This document shows positions 18,946 through 28,933 of a stretch of 64,000 nucleotides of DNA, piece by piece. The notes below the pieces were generated by a model that ran no database searches, was not told where the DNA came from, and saw only the letters and a program-made list of their open reading frames with translations. This DNA is from Bacillus alkalisoli. GTDB lineage: Bacteria; Bacillota; Bacilli; Bacillales; Bacillaceae_I. Both the position numbers and the translations under genes were made by a program. Numbering within the stretch: position 1 is the stretch's first letter; the number at the start of each line of letters is the position of its first letter. The stretch lies in assembly GCF_002797415.1 (NCBI RefSeq), contig NZ_KZ454944.1, positions 3,475,456 through 3,539,455 of the forward strand. The letters run 5' to 3'.

Positions 18946-19958
18946 CCTTTCCATTCTTCCTGCTTTATTACTCTACCTTCCTCAGATGACAAACGTGCCA
19001 TTTCTATAATCTTTGTCATTTTAAGGGCTTCTCCTAATGAAACGACAGGTTCTCTTTTGGATAACCCTTCTGCTAGCAAGGAAAAAAATTGGTCATATCC
19101 TCCAAGCTGTATACTAAAATCTTGTGTATCTTCTATATGTAACGTTCCGACTTCTCTCATTCTCTCTTCATAAAAGGTACCATCTATTAGTTGAGGCTCC
19201 TGCATGTCTAAGCCACACTTCACAAAGCTACCTTTTGTTCCGTGCAATTCAAATCGAGGATAGTTGGAATTAATAAATGAATTAGAGCGTAAATATACTC
19301 GCTTTTCTCCGTAGTGGAGCACAATAAAAAAGCCATCATCTGTTTGTCCGTTCTCTCGTTGTGTCATTACTTCTGCATAAACAGCGTCTGGCTCTCCGAA
19401 TAAAACAAGTGCTTGGTCTAGTAAGTGCGAACCTAAATCGTACAGTATACCTGAACCTGGTCCAGCTTGTTCTCTCCAACGATTTCGAACATGTGGGCGG
19501 AATCGATCAAATCGGGATTCTAGTACTTTCCAGTCTCCTAACGTACCTTCTTGAAGAAGTTTTTGTAAGGTTAAAAAGTCGCCATCCCAGCGACGATTTT
19601 GGTGAACAGACACAACAGATTCGCTTTTTTCAGCAAGCTGAATTAACTCTTCACCTTCTTCCACCGTTAAGAATGCTGGCTTTTCTACAAGAATATCTTT
19701 TCCTGCACGTATGCACTGTTTCATCATGTCAACGTGCATATTTGAAGGTGTCGTAATAATATATAACGTGGCATCGCTTTGTGTAAGAGCCTCATCTAAC
19801 GTGGCGTATACAGGTACAGAACTCACATCACCGTATTCTTTTGATGCACCTGACCTAGAGACAACTCCAGCCACTTCGAATTTTTCAGAATGAACTAAAT
19901 GTGGCAAATGAAACACTTTTGCAGCAAAGCCGAATCCTACCAGTAATGTTTTGATCAT
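18930..19958 (-). CDS. Gfo/Idh/MocA-family oxidoreductase
   Basis: 342 residues from ATG 19958 behind AGGAGCGCTAGCAT. The N-terminal Rossmann motif is 'LLVGFGFAAKVFHLPHL'. The conserved 'VEKPAF' motif and the later 'DLGSHLLDQALVLFGEPDAV' stretch are typical of the family (NAD(P)-dependent sugar or inositol dehydrogenases). The extreme C-terminus is encoded by the end of a MITE-like repeat, so the last few residues may differ from relatives. It might act on a sugar from the adjacent locus, but it has its own terminator and no operator-like site. Confidence 0.9.
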   Translation of the reverse strand: MIKTLLVGFGFAAKVFHLPHLVHSEKFEVAGVVSRSGASKEYGDVSSVPVYATLDEALTQSDATLYIITTPSNMHVDMMKQCIRAGKDILVEKPAFLTVEEGEELIQLAEKSESVVSVHQNRRWDGDFLTLQKLLQEGTLGDWKVLESRFDRFRPHVRNRWREQAGPGSGILYDLGSHLLDQALVLFGEPDAVYAEVMTQRENGQTDDGFFIVLHYGEKRVYLRSNSFINSNYPRFELHGTKGSFVKCGLDMQEPQLIDGTFYEERMREVGTLHIEDTQDFSIQLGGYDQFFSLLAEGLSKREPVVSLGEALKMTKIIEMARLSSEEGRVIKQEEWKGESVL

Positions 19959-19990
19959 ATGCTAGCGCTCCTTTTTAATGGATGAGAAGC

Positions 19991-20050
19991 GGGAACGGGG
20001 TTTACTTCACACTATCCTAGTAAATAAAATGTTAAGTGAACCCCGTCCCT
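19991..20050. repeat. GGGACGGGGTT-type hairpin repeat
   Basis: Left arm GGGAACGGGGTTTACTTCAC, right arm GTTAAGTGAACCCCGTCCC. It lies at the 3' end of jetD, overlapping its stop codon, and may act as a bidirectional terminator. Confidence 0.75.
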
Positions 20051-21326
20051 ATTTCACATCTTGAATCAGTTTTTCGATTAGTGCTTCTTGGTAGCCTGCT
20101 TTGCCGGTTTGTTGCACTTTTTGTTTTACTTGTTGTAGTTCTACTGATTGGATGTTGTTTAGTTTTGTTAGGCGGTCAGTTGTTAGATTTTCGTTAGATA
20201 AGCTTTCTTTATAGGAATCTATGTCCATTCTCCATAAAACTAGTTTATCTTTAAAACGCTTTTTTAATCGTTCCGCAATGACAAGTCCTTCTGGGTCGAA
20301 GTCTCCTGAATAGTAAATAATACACCCCGCCTCTACAAGTCTGTCTAACAAGTACCACCCAGCCATTCTAATTTGACCATGTGTACAAATAATTGGAGCA
20401 TGAGGAACGGCATCCATCACACTGGAACTAACACTTGAATTTTCTAACACCCATACGTCCTTACCTACTGCTGGCCATATTTTATTCGTTTTAATTAATT
20501 CCTTCATAGGAACATTCATGACAGAGTTCGTCTTTACTGCGGCTTCCCAAACAGGATGGACGCAAAAAGATGAACTTGTCGCTAGCAACCCTTGGCATGT
20601 AATGAAATTCCATAAGTCATCCTTAACGATTCCGAATTCATTAAGTAACTCATTTATTTCTTCTGTTGATCTTGGCAGGTGCATTTCTGTCTGCTTATGG
20701 ACTACTTCATACACGTATAAGCTATGTAACAGCAGTTTTCCTAATGTACCATTTAAGTCAAAACTATGCGGATTGCCCGTTATCTTTTGTGAAAAGAAAG
20801 GGAGACGCTCATACTCTCCCTTTCTAGGTAAATTGGATAATGCTTTATTTACTACACTGACCAGCCGAAACAGTTCCTTTTTATCCCTTTTGTACAAAGT
20901 CCACACCCATCTAGCATCTGCTGGCTTAGCTTGTATCCAATCAATCCACCATTTGATAGAAGGTAACTGATCCTTTAAAAGAAGGAAGAAACGTTCTTCT
21001 TCTCCCCTTTCTCTTTCTGCAGCTTCCTTATTTGTCACCAATTTTTCTTGTAACACTTCTTCTAAAAGTTGTAAAAGGGAATAGGAGGAGAACCTTGATT
21101 TTTGTAACATGATTTCAAATTCTTGTAGAGAGATTTTCCCCTTTTTCACTAAAACTTCCACTGGTTGACCCATAAACCCCGCAATTGGTTGCAACTCCAC
21201 CTCATGGAACGTTGTGAGACTTACCGTTCCACCTACTCTCCCAATAGAACAATATTTCTTTTTAAACAGTTGAAAAAGCTTCATAAAACCCGATTCCGCT
21301 TTAAAAATGTCTGTCATTTTACTCAT
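20049..21326 (-). CDS. jetD: Wadjet JetD, type II (DUF2399 toprim nuclease subunit)
   Basis: 425 residues; the start overlaps the jetC stop by eight bases. The C-terminal third is the toprim-like DUF2399 domain: 'VWVLENSSVSSSV' holds the conserved acidic residue, then 'APIICTHGQIRMAGWYLLD', 'IYYSGDFDPEGLVIAERLKK' and 'LVLWRMDIDSY'. JetD is the nuclease subunit that cleaves closed circular plasmids after the SMC-like complex extrudes them. The family assignment (TIGR02679-like) rests on these motifs plus the exact four-gene order. Its stop lies in a hairpin repeat. Confidence 0.9.
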   Translation of the reverse strand: MSKMTDIFKAESGFMKLFQLFKKKYCSIGRVGGTVSLTTFHEVELQPIAGFMGQPVEVLVKKGKISLQEFEIMLQKSRFSSYSLLQLLEEVLQEKLVTNKEAAERERGEEERFFLLLKDQLPSIKWWIDWIQAKPADARWVWTLYKRDKKELFRLVSVVNKALSNLPRKGEYERLPFFSQKITGNPHSFDLNGTLGKLLLHSLYVYEVVHKQTEMHLPRSTEEINELLNEFGIVKDDLWNFITCQGLLATSSSFCVHPVWEAAVKTNSVMNVPMKELIKTNKIWPAVGKDVWVLENSSVSSSVMDAVPHAPIICTHGQIRMAGWYLLDRLVEAGCIIYYSGDFDPEGLVIAERLKKRFKDKLVLWRMDIDSYKESLSNENLTTDRLTKLNNIQSVELQQVKQKVQQTGKAGYQEALIEKLIQDVK

Positions 21327-24300
21327 GAGTAAAGAGCTCCTCCATTACCTCTTCTTCGTTTATTACTAGCGACCTTTGCTTTCCATCCCACTCATAACGA
21401 ATGACTGTCACATAGTCGGCATTTTTCGGACGCACTAACTCACAAATGGAAAGACTAGATATGGTGTCATAATCTCCCCAAAGAGCTTGGGAATTCATAA
21501 TGTAGTTAAAACCAAGCTGCTCTACCACTTCAAACATATCGCGAATGTTATTTTCATCTACCCCCGCGAACGCTTCGTCTAGTGAAACGATGTATGGAGC
21601 CATGTCACCTGCTTCCTTGTATCGCGAATAAGCAGCAGTAAATAAAGGAATGTACATCGCCATTGCCTTTTCGCCACCACTAAATTTAAAGAAGGAATTG
21701 TTCGTTAGTTCACGTTTATTTGGTTCGTTTTCTCGTTTAAAAGAAAGTACAAATGTAAACCATTTTCGATAATCGAGCACTTCTTTTAACACTTGGTGGA
21801 GAGTGGAACCTTCATTTCTTAATTGGATTAATTCTTTTGCTCTGGCAATACGAGATTGGAAATGTTTCGTAATACTACTTAAATCTTCTTCATTTAAAAA
21901 TTTACTGTCACGTTGCAAAAGTTTAACAAGATCGCGTGTATCCATCTCTTGTTCAGACTCGGCAGTTAGTGGTTTCCATGCAATCGAGAAAAGTAACCCC
22001 GATGAATTATCTCGTTCGGACATAATTTTATCCATTTTCCGAACCCAACTTTCAGCACGTTGAATTCTTGTACGTAAAATCTTCCCAATTGAATTTACAA
22101 TGATTTCTTCATATAATTGTCTGTCTTGTTCATCTAGCCACCCTTTTTGCTCATCATGTGCTTTTTTTACAGCAGAGGAAACGAAATAAGGGCTTACTCG
22201 TTGGCCATTGTATTCTAATTGAATGATTCGTCTACCTTTTACATTTTCCCATTCCATTAGATAAGCTTCATATTCAGAGGAAAGCTGGTCAGTAACCCAA
22301 TCCGGCTTTTCTTCATCTTCTGTGTAATCGAGCAGCCGATATTCTGTCAAATGAGGTTGCTCATTATAAAATGTTTTCGTTAATTTTTCTAATATCTTTT
22401 GTCGCTCGTTGTTAGTGAAAAACGTTTCAAACGAAGCAAAAATTTCATCTGCATGGGGAGATGCAATTTCTACAAATCCTCTCTCTTTCTCCTTAGCAAT
22501 AATACGTTCCCATTCAATCGCCATGTTTTGCCAGAAATTTAAGTCAGACTCTACTTTTTGAAGTTCTTTTACCTTTGTATTCTTTTCCGCCTCTTTAACA
22601 GGATTTACTCGATGAATGGCGTTTGTTTTTTCGGTTGCTTCTTCTAACTGTTGTTGAACCCTTCTAATCTCTTCGCGAACTTCCTCAATCCCTTTAAGCT
22701 CTAATTGTTTTTCTATCGATTCAATAATTGCTTGTAGTTTTTGGAGGTGGGATTCCTTTGTATTTTGTTCTCCCTTTATTTCATTTAGCTCTTCTTCTAT
22801 TTCATCAATTCTACCTTTTAATGAACGAAGCTCCTTCGCTAGATGGTTCATTTGGTTGGAAGCTAATACGAATGCATGTAAATAGTCTACATAGTTTCGA
22901 ATAGCTTTCAATGAATGAGCAATTTGTTCCGTTTTTAAGGCGATATTCAGGTGACTTCCTTTTTGCCTTAATTCGACTTTTACTTGACTTAATGCTTCAT
23001 ACACACTTTTCCATTCTATATCAATTCGTTTTAATGATTCTTGTTCTGCTTTCCATTCGGATTTCTTATTGACTAATTGACCAAAAATTTCTGCCAAATC
23101 ATTATCCGTTGGAATGGATTGTTTCCAACTATTTATTCTTACTAGCTCCTGATCTATTTCCAAAATTCCTGAAATTAGCTCAGCTAATTCTGCTTTTATT
23201 TGCTCGATTTTTTCTTCAAGCTGGTTTAGTAGCTGTCTTTGGTGCCTTTTTCGAGAGGCACGGCCAATGAACTTGGACTCTCCTTCGTACGGAGCATGTC
23301 CAACTAAACAGCCGACTGAGTATGTCCCATCGACGTCAATATGAAAGCCACTGCCGTCATTTTCCAAGGATATACTTCTTAGCAATTCATCTACTTTTTC
23401 TTTTGTAACTGGGCTATCTTCATCAACATCTGGTTGTAAATAGTCTGCTAGTGTATAGCCTAATAGTTTTGGTTCCGTTAGAAGTATTGCGTCTTCGCTT
23501 ACCGTTAATGGTAGATCCGTAATTAAACTATCTAAGATTCCTATTTTCTTAAGCGCAGATTCTAATCGTTCTTTTTGATTTTCGGACACTTCATCTTTAA
23601 ACTCAACCGCTGCATAAAAAGGAATAAACGCCTTTCCTTCCTCTAATAACTGCTCACGATGTTTCTTCGTACCTTCTGCTCTTTGTGGCTCTACCATTTT
23701 TTGATTTTTAATTTTCCATCTTTCTTCTTCTACTTCATCTATATCTTTTTGCTTGTTGTCTTTCTTGCTTTCAAGGTTAGCTTTTTCTTTCAATAGGGAG
23801 CTCTCGTATTCGTAAATACTTGCAAGTAGCTTCTCCCTTACAGCATCATAGCGATTGTTTTCATATAGTCCTTGAATACCGCGAGCGATTTCTTGTTGAG
23901 CCTCCGAGGTAAAAGATAATTTTGAATGGTCTTTTATCCATTGAAAAATAGTGGCCTCGAGCGATTGTTGGGATTGATCAAACCATTCTTGGAGATGGTC
24001 CATTTCTTTTTCAATTTCATCTACCTTTTTCTTTTTTTCGGAAGAAGATCTTTGCAGTTCTTCATGTTTTTGAGCTAATGAATCTGAGTTTTCGGCTAGT
24101 TTTTCTAGACTAGTAAGTAAAGCTTGATGTTCTTTTGCTTCTTTTTGCCAAACAGTAAAGTCAAATTGTTCCGAACCGATCCGTTCTAAATCTTTTACGT
24201 TAACTTCATGCTGAAGAAAAGCTGCTTCTTCTCCTTCATATGACAACTCTTCCATCACCGTTGCAGTTTCTTTCTCTTTTTCTAGTAGTTGCGATTCTAC

Positions 24301-25434
24301 CTTTTCCTTTTCGTTCCACTTTGTGTTTAAATCACTGTTTTTTATGTCCCATTTTAATTTCAGTCTAGAAGCTTCTTTTATTATTTCTTCTACTTCTTTT
24401 TTCTTTTCTTGTTTGTCTTGTTCTAACGACCATACTTCATGTTTTTGCAGGTTAACTTTCGCTTGTTCTGCTACAGAGCGTTTATGGGTGTAGGTTTTTA
24501 AATCGATTGTGTTACGCTCGATTTCATCCACTAAATTTGCTATTTCTTTTTTATAAACTTGTACCTTTTTTTCCGATTCATTCTTTTTGCTTGTCGCCTT
24601 TTTCCATTGATACGCTCGTTCCGCTACTACATACTGATTGTATTTATCATATGCTAGCTCTAGCTTTTGAATAGACTCTAACTCTCTTTCTAGCTGCTCA
24701 ATTTGTTGCTGTGTCGTATCCATACTTTCAATCGTATCGGATAAGTGCCTTAGTTCATCATCTGTTAGCGGTGGAAGGGCCGACTCTAAAATTTCATATA
24801 TAACGGTCGGCTTGAAGTCTTTCGAAAGCTTCGGACTACGTAACTGGATTAATAGCTTAATAAGGTCTTCATACGCTTCTGTTGATTGAAAGCCGAAGAC
24901 ATATTTATTTACTAGTTCCATATATTCTTTTTGACTATGAACAACGTATCCACCTTTTCCGATTCGATTTTCTAATTCTTTCGCGGAGAGTGGAATTTTT
25001 TCCCCTAACTGCGTTTGAGCTAAATGAAAATCATGACCCACACGGCGATTATCGGTTATAAGGAAGTACCACGATTTCATCCCTTTATTCCGCCTTGCTT
25101 GCATGCCAATACCTGTTGTCATGTATTGTTCTGTTCCTTGCTTTTTATATTCTAAAAATAAGTAACCTGTTCTTTCATCACGGTCGACTACTTCTTTTTC
25201 ACCTAACAAGTAATCTTCCATTCTTCTTGCTTTAGAGCCGAATGGATCTAATCTGTCTGGCGATTTTTTTCCATCTAACAAAACAGGTAAAAAGCTTTGC
25301 ATTGTAACAGACTTTCCTGAACCGTTAGAACCTCGTAATAATAGTTTTCCATCGTTAAACTGAAATGTTTCTTCGTCGTAATACCAGAAGTTTAACAGTC
25401 CAGCTCTATTCATACCCCATCTACTGTTAGACAT
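21319..25434 (-). CDS. jetC: Wadjet JetC, type II SMC-like ATPase
   Basis: 1371 residues from ATG 25434, chosen for GGAGGAGAAGA upstream. Walker A is 'GSNGSGKSV' (residues 35-43). There are long coiled-coil arms, a central hinge-like region, and a C-terminal signature 'FFKFSGGEKAMAMYIPLF' with Walker B 'YIVSLDEAFAGVDENN'. The 'LLRGSNGSGKSVTMQSFLPV' and 'GSKARRMEDYLLGE' stretches are typical of TIGR02680. With JetA and JetB it forms the DNA-loop-extruding MukB-like motor. It overlaps jetB by eight bases, so the operon is translationally coupled. Confidence 0.93.
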   Translation of the reverse strand: MSNSRWGMNRAGLLNFWYYDEETFQFNDGKLLLRGSNGSGKSVTMQSFLPVLLDGKKSPDRLDPFGSKARRMEDYLLGEKEVVDRDERTGYLFLEYKKQGTEQYMTTGIGMQARRNKGMKSWYFLITDNRRVGHDFHLAQTQLGEKIPLSAKELENRIGKGGYVVHSQKEYMELVNKYVFGFQSTEAYEDLIKLLIQLRSPKLSKDFKPTVIYEILESALPPLTDDELRHLSDTIESMDTTQQQIEQLERELESIQKLELAYDKYNQYVVAERAYQWKKATSKKNESEKKVQVYKKEIANLVDEIERNTIDLKTYTHKRSVAEQAKVNLQKHEVWSLEQDKQEKKKEVEEIIKEASRLKLKWDIKNSDLNTKWNEKEKVESQLLEKEKETATVMEELSYEGEEAAFLQHEVNVKDLERIGSEQFDFTVWQKEAKEHQALLTSLEKLAENSDSLAQKHEELQRSSSEKKKKVDEIEKEMDHLQEWFDQSQQSLEATIFQWIKDHSKLSFTSEAQQEIARGIQGLYENNRYDAVREKLLASIYEYESSLLKEKANLESKKDNKQKDIDEVEEERWKIKNQKMVEPQRAEGTKKHREQLLEEGKAFIPFYAAVEFKDEVSENQKERLESALKKIGILDSLITDLPLTVSEDAILLTEPKLLGYTLADYLQPDVDEDSPVTKEKVDELLRSISLENDGSGFHIDVDGTYSVGCLVGHAPYEGESKFIGRASRKRHQRQLLNQLEEKIEQIKAELAELISGILEIDQELVRINSWKQSIPTDNDLAEIFGQLVNKKSEWKAEQESLKRIDIEWKSVYEALSQVKVELRQKGSHLNIALKTEQIAHSLKAIRNYVDYLHAFVLASNQMNHLAKELRSLKGRIDEIEEELNEIKGEQNTKESHLQKLQAIIESIEKQLELKGIEEVREEIRRVQQQLEEATEKTNAIHRVNPVKEAEKNTKVKELQKVESDLNFWQNMAIEWERIIAKEKERGFVEIASPHADEIFASFETFFTNNERQKILEKLTKTFYNEQPHLTEYRLLDYTEDEEKPDWVTDQLSSEYEAYLMEWENVKGRRIIQLEYNGQRVSPYFVSSAVKKAHDEQKGWLDEQDRQLYEEIIVNSIGKILRTRIQRAESWVRKMDKIMSERDNSSGLLFSIAWKPLTAESEQEMDTRDLVKLLQRDSKFLNEEDLSSITKHFQSRIARAKELIQLRNEGSTLHQVLKEVLDYRKWFTFVLSFKRENEPNKRELTNNSFFKFSGGEKAMAMYIPLFTAAYSRYKEAGDMAPYIVSLDEAFAGVDENNIRDMFEVVEQLGFNYIMNSQALWGDYDTISSLSICELVRPKNADYVTVIRYEWDGKQRSLVINEEEVMEELFTHE

Positions 25435-26587
25435 CTTCTTCTCCTCCTGCAAAATCTTCTGGGAATCTTCCTGCTAATACACCGAAAAGTGGTTTAATTT
25501 TAATTAGAGACGTTTCTTCATCTACTTCAGCCATCATCCAATCTTTCATCGCTTCTACTATTTCAGTTCTGATGGAGCTTACCGTTTTTTCACGAAAATG
25601 TTTACTCCAGCCTTTCGCATACTTGTCACTAAGTTTTCCTATTACTTGGTCCAGTTCTCCCTCTGTAAAAACAATTTCACCATTTTCTTTCGGCTGGAAA
25701 TAGTCTTTATTTTCATGAAGATGTAAGGATAACTGTAACATGATATCTGTTGCTGCTTTTGTATTCGGAAAAACAGATTGGTATTGCTTCACTTCTGAAT
25801 TGGATAAAAAGGCTGTATTTTTGAAAACATGTAATTTATATTCACTATGATTTTCTATATCTTCTGATAAACGGTTTCGGTAGTTTCGTATATATAGGAA
25901 ATCTGGGTCTTGTTGGTCCACGCGGTGCAAGCCAGGAGAGAAAAACAGTTTGCGATACACTCTTTTTCTACGCTCATCTTCTTGGTTTAGCTTCCACTCT
26001 TCTTTTATAATTTGCTCCCAGTTTAAATAGCTAGTAAACTCATTCGGAAAAGTTCTCATAAAGTATTTAGAGAAAACTGTCGCCTCATATAATACTTCGT
26101 GCTGTTCGTTATGGTCAAAACGTTGAATGTCACCGTCTATGACGCGAATTAACTGTAAATCCATAATAACCTTCATCGCTCTAATGAGTGATTTTCTGTG
26201 AATGAAAAGTGTCCAGTCTAACGGGAATTCTCCTGAATAATCAGATTCGATGTCCATGCAAAGCTCTGACAGAAGAAACTGTTCATTTTCGGACTTTCCT
26301 TCCATAAACGCAATAGCACAACAGAAAATGCTATAATCCATCGGTTCTTTAAAATCTTGAATGCCCATCCAGCCCTCTGGCTCGACTGGGATTTTTTCTA
26401 ACTTAATAAAATGTTGATGAATAATTAATCGTAAGCCAAACTTTTCATCAATATATCGACGTATTACCTTCTCGCGCTCTCTTATCAGTTGGTACCATTC
26501 CGGTTTGTCTGAACGTAATATCCAATAATGGTTTAACAATATATCGAGCCCGTTTATCGCTTTTTCATCAAACATTACATTTTCCAT
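25427..26587 (-). CDS. jetB: Wadjet JetB, type II (DUF2398)
   Basis: 386 residues from ATG 26587 with GGTGGATAACAG upstream, three bases after jetA. The sequence fits DUF2398/TIGR02678 ('LLNHYWILRSDKPEWYQLIR', 'DWTLFIHRKSLIRAMKVIMD'), a tandem winged-helix kite-like subunit (MukE equivalent). The C-terminal 'VIGKLSDKYAKGWSKHFREK' is also family-like. It bridges the JetC heads with JetA. Confidence 0.9.
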   Translation of the reverse strand: MENVMFDEKAINGLDILLNHYWILRSDKPEWYQLIREREKVIRRYIDEKFGLRLIIHQHFIKLEKIPVEPEGWMGIQDFKEPMDYSIFCCAIAFMEGKSENEQFLLSELCMDIESDYSGEFPLDWTLFIHRKSLIRAMKVIMDLQLIRVIDGDIQRFDHNEQHEVLYEATVFSKYFMRTFPNEFTSYLNWEQIIKEEWKLNQEDERRKRVYRKLFFSPGLHRVDQQDPDFLYIRNYRNRLSEDIENHSEYKLHVFKNTAFLSNSEVKQYQSVFPNTKAATDIMLQLSLHLHENKDYFQPKENGEIVFTEGELDQVIGKLSDKYAKGWSKHFREKTVSSIRTEIVEAMKDWMMAEVDEETSLIKIKPLFGVLAGRFPEDFAGGEEDV

Positions 26588-26590
26588 CTG

Positions 26591-28093
26591 TTATCCACCT
26601 TGCTTTTCTAGTTCAAAAATTGCGTTTGGCATGCTAAGCGTACCATCTTCTGAAACTAGTAAAATCTTGTTCTCTTTATCCATTGTTACCTTAACGACTA
26701 ATCCGTAGTCTGTTTTAACCCGTCTATCTTTGGCAGCCATTGACTTTCCAATCCAGCTTAATAAAATCTTTCTAATGAAAGGCTCCACTGTTGGTAAAGA
26801 AGAAAGTGTAATAGTGCCTTTTGTCATATACTTTTCTATTAGCTCTTTTTCTTTTTTTCGTTCTTCTAAGTACCGCATTCGTTGCATCTCTTTTTTGGAA
26901 AGATTTGAAGCCATCGCGCCTGGCTTTGTTTTTTCTCGATAACGATTTGTTCGCGGCTTTAGTGTGTGCGTAATAGGTTCTACTTCCCATGTATCTATAT
27001 GAAGGTTATCTGTTGTTGCTTCTTCTACATGAAGGTGTTGAATGGTCATTGCTCCAAACACGACGGAGGATAATTTATGTGCCTCACTAATGCTATCCAC
27101 TTCTGTGAACCATTTTGCTAAGTGTAGGTAGTCTTTCTTTCTACTGCGCGTGTTTTGCTGTCTCTCTCCAATTCGTTGAACATATCGTGTCATTCTTCGA
27201 ATCATTTCATTTGTTTGCCACTGCAACATTTCTAATTCGCTTATTTGCGTGCTTGTCCCTAAAAACCATCTTCTTAATGAATCCCAATATTCCTCATACT
27301 CATTTTGCCATTCTTCTTGCGAGGCAGAGATGTCTTCTAATCTCGGAATTTGTTTGCGGTGTTCTATTAGTTTCACGATAAGTGGGTGCAGTTTGTTTAT
27401 TGTTAATTCAGATAACCTTTCTGAAATCTGTATGGATGTTTTTTGAAGTGACACAATAAAATCTCTTAAGTAATTTGTGAACTGATTTTTATATACAAGA
27501 AAAGCTTCCGTTTGCATACGCTGGTCGGTTTGCTCACTATTAATGTAGGCAATATAATCAGCCGTACTCGTTCGAATTGTTTGAAAATATTGTAAAACAT
27601 CTTCCCAAAGGCGCATACATTGTTCAGGCGTTTTGGTGATCGGGCCTTGTAACTCTTTTTGTAAGTTTGCTAATGATTCTAGTAGTCGTTCAAATTGAGT
27701 TCTTTCTAATGATCCTTGGAAAGAGTCCCCAACTTTTCTTTCTAGTACAATGAGCATTCTTTCAATCTCAATCGTATAAGGGGTAGACTGATAGCGAAAT
27801 CTCTTTTTCTTGTATTCTTCAATTGTTTTTGCATTCGTCATATCTTGTCTTGCGATTAAGTTGTTCCATTTCACTAATTGTGCAAGTTGCTGGTGCAGTT
27901 GCTCTTCTTCGTAGTTGGCAAAGGTTGGAATGGAATGTAAATGGTCTAAAATTTCTTCAGGCGCGATAAAATCTCGCATTCTTTCGTGTTGAAGATAAAA
28001 ATACCTGAGAATCGTGCGGTACTGTGCTGCCGATTCTGCTGTTAAGTAACTTGCTTCAATTACTTTCTTCATTGTAACGTCCAACGTAATCAC
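26591..28093 (-). CDS. jetA: Wadjet JetA, type II (DUF2397)
   Basis: 500 residues, starting at GTG 28093 with GAGGAACGAAG upstream; the next in-frame ATG (28072) has a poorer ribosome site. The sequence fits DUF2397/TIGR02677: 'QYRTILRYFYLQHERMRDFI', 'FRYQSTPYTIEIERMLIVLE', and the 'RKKDYLHLAKWFTEVDSISE' region. It is the kleisin-like (MukF equivalent) subunit. It is first in the minus-strand operon. A 35-bp sequence shared with the region upstream of the VOC pseudogene lies just upstream and may carry its promoter. Confidence 0.9.
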   Translation of the reverse strand: MITLDVTMKKVIEASYLTAESAAQYRTILRYFYLQHERMRDFIAPEEILDHLHSIPTFANYEEEQLHQQLAQLVKWNNLIARQDMTNAKTIEEYKKKRFRYQSTPYTIEIERMLIVLERKVGDSFQGSLERTQFERLLESLANLQKELQGPITKTPEQCMRLWEDVLQYFQTIRTSTADYIAYINSEQTDQRMQTEAFLVYKNQFTNYLRDFIVSLQKTSIQISERLSELTINKLHPLIVKLIEHRKQIPRLEDISASQEEWQNEYEEYWDSLRRWFLGTSTQISELEMLQWQTNEMIRRMTRYVQRIGERQQNTRSRKKDYLHLAKWFTEVDSISEAHKLSSVVFGAMTIQHLHVEEATTDNLHIDTWEVEPITHTLKPRTNRYREKTKPGAMASNLSKKEMQRMRYLEERKKEKELIEKYMTKGTITLSSLPTVEPFIRKILLSWIGKSMAAKDRRVKTDYGLVVKVTMDKENKILLVSEDGTLSMPNAIFELEKQGG

Positions 28094-28120
28094 CTTCGTT
28101 CCTCGTTAATATCATTACTC

Positions 28121-28155
28121 TTATTTTACGGTAGTTAGACTGGGAATAAAAGTGG
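28121..28155 (-). promoter_or_regulatory. 35-bp shared upstream block (copy at jetA)
   Basis: Matches 28723-28757 at all but three positions. Read on the minus strand it contains TAACTACCGTAAAATAAG, with TAAAAT as a possible -10, about 28 bp upstream of jetA. The other copy sits upstream of the VOC pseudogene on the same strand. Confidence 0.5.
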
Positions 28156-28194
28156 GTTAGGTTTTTTTGGAATCATCTACCTATGAGAAAAATA

Positions 28195-28252
28195 GGGACG
28201 GGGTTTGCTTCACATTTTCGTAGTTTAAGAAAATGTGAAGTGAACCCCGTCC
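28195..28252. repeat. GGGACGGGGTT-type hairpin repeat
   Basis: GGGACGGGGTTTGCTTCACA ... TGTGAAGTGAACCCCGTCC. It lies between the VOC pseudogene and jetA, so it may terminate the former. Confidence 0.8.
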
Positions 28253-28257
28253 TTGTT

Positions 28258-28644
28258 TTACATTTCATATAGTTCTAGAGGCAGTCCGTCTGGGTCTGCA
28301 AAGAAGGTGAATTTTTTACCGCTTAATTCATCCACTCGGATAGGTTCTATATCTAATCATTTCCCTATTAGCTCCTTTACGGCTTCTTCTATATCTTTTA
28401 CTTTAAATGCCAAGTGACGTAACCCTCGTGCCTCCGGATAACTCGGACGCGCTGGTGAGTTTAGAAAGGAAAACAGCTCGATTTGCACACCACCAGGTAC
28501 TTGCAAATCTAGTTTATAAGAATCCCGTTCTTTTCTATACGTTTCTTCTATAATAGGAAACTGCAATATTTCTGTGTAGAAGCGTTTGGAAATTTCATAA
28601 TTAGAGCAAATGATTGCTATATGGTGGACCCCGTCTATATACAT
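28258..28644 (-). pseudogene. VOC (glyoxalase-like) protein with a premature stop
   Basis: The frame starts at ATG 28644 ('MYIDGVHHIAIICSNYEISK', metal-ligand histidine in HHIAI). It meets TGA at 28357-28359 after 95 codons. In the same frame it then continues 'LDIEPIRVDELSGKKFTFFA' and 'DPDGLPLELYEM' to TAA at 28258. The continuation is the conserved VOC C-terminus with the metal-ligand glutamate in 'PLELYE', so a single nonsense change (probably GGA to TGA) has broken a 128-residue lactoylglutathione-lyase-like gene. Readthrough or a sequencing error is possible. Confidence 0.85.
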
Positions 28645-28722
28645 CTCTTCTTCCCTCCTTCTTCTAAATGCTGAATCTTTTCCTCTTTGGTCTTTATTAT
28701 ATTAAAACTCATTTAGTACAAA

Positions 28723-28757
28723 TTATTCTACGGTAGTTATACTGGAAATAAAAGTGG
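28723..28757 (-). promoter_or_regulatory. 35-bp shared upstream block (copy at VOC gene)
   Basis: Near-identical to 28121-28155. It lies about 80 bp upstream of the VOC start, and on the minus strand contains TAACTACCGTAGAATAA. Confidence 0.5.
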
Positions 28758-28933
28758 ATGTGGATGATTTTACTAACTTTACAGAATTGAGTGGCATACT
28801 TTTAGATAAACTTCGTCAATGAGAAATGTGAATGGGGAAATGTTCACATTATTGAACTATACTGTGAACATTTACCCCTGCTTTGGTTTAGGTATTAAGA
28901 AAGAAACCTTAGTATAGCTGATAAACTTAATAA

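Noticed and set aside
21319..25434. SbcC/RecN-type repair ATPase
   Set aside because: The neighbours are DUF2397, DUF2398 and DUF2399 proteins in the fixed Jet order, which identifies JetC.
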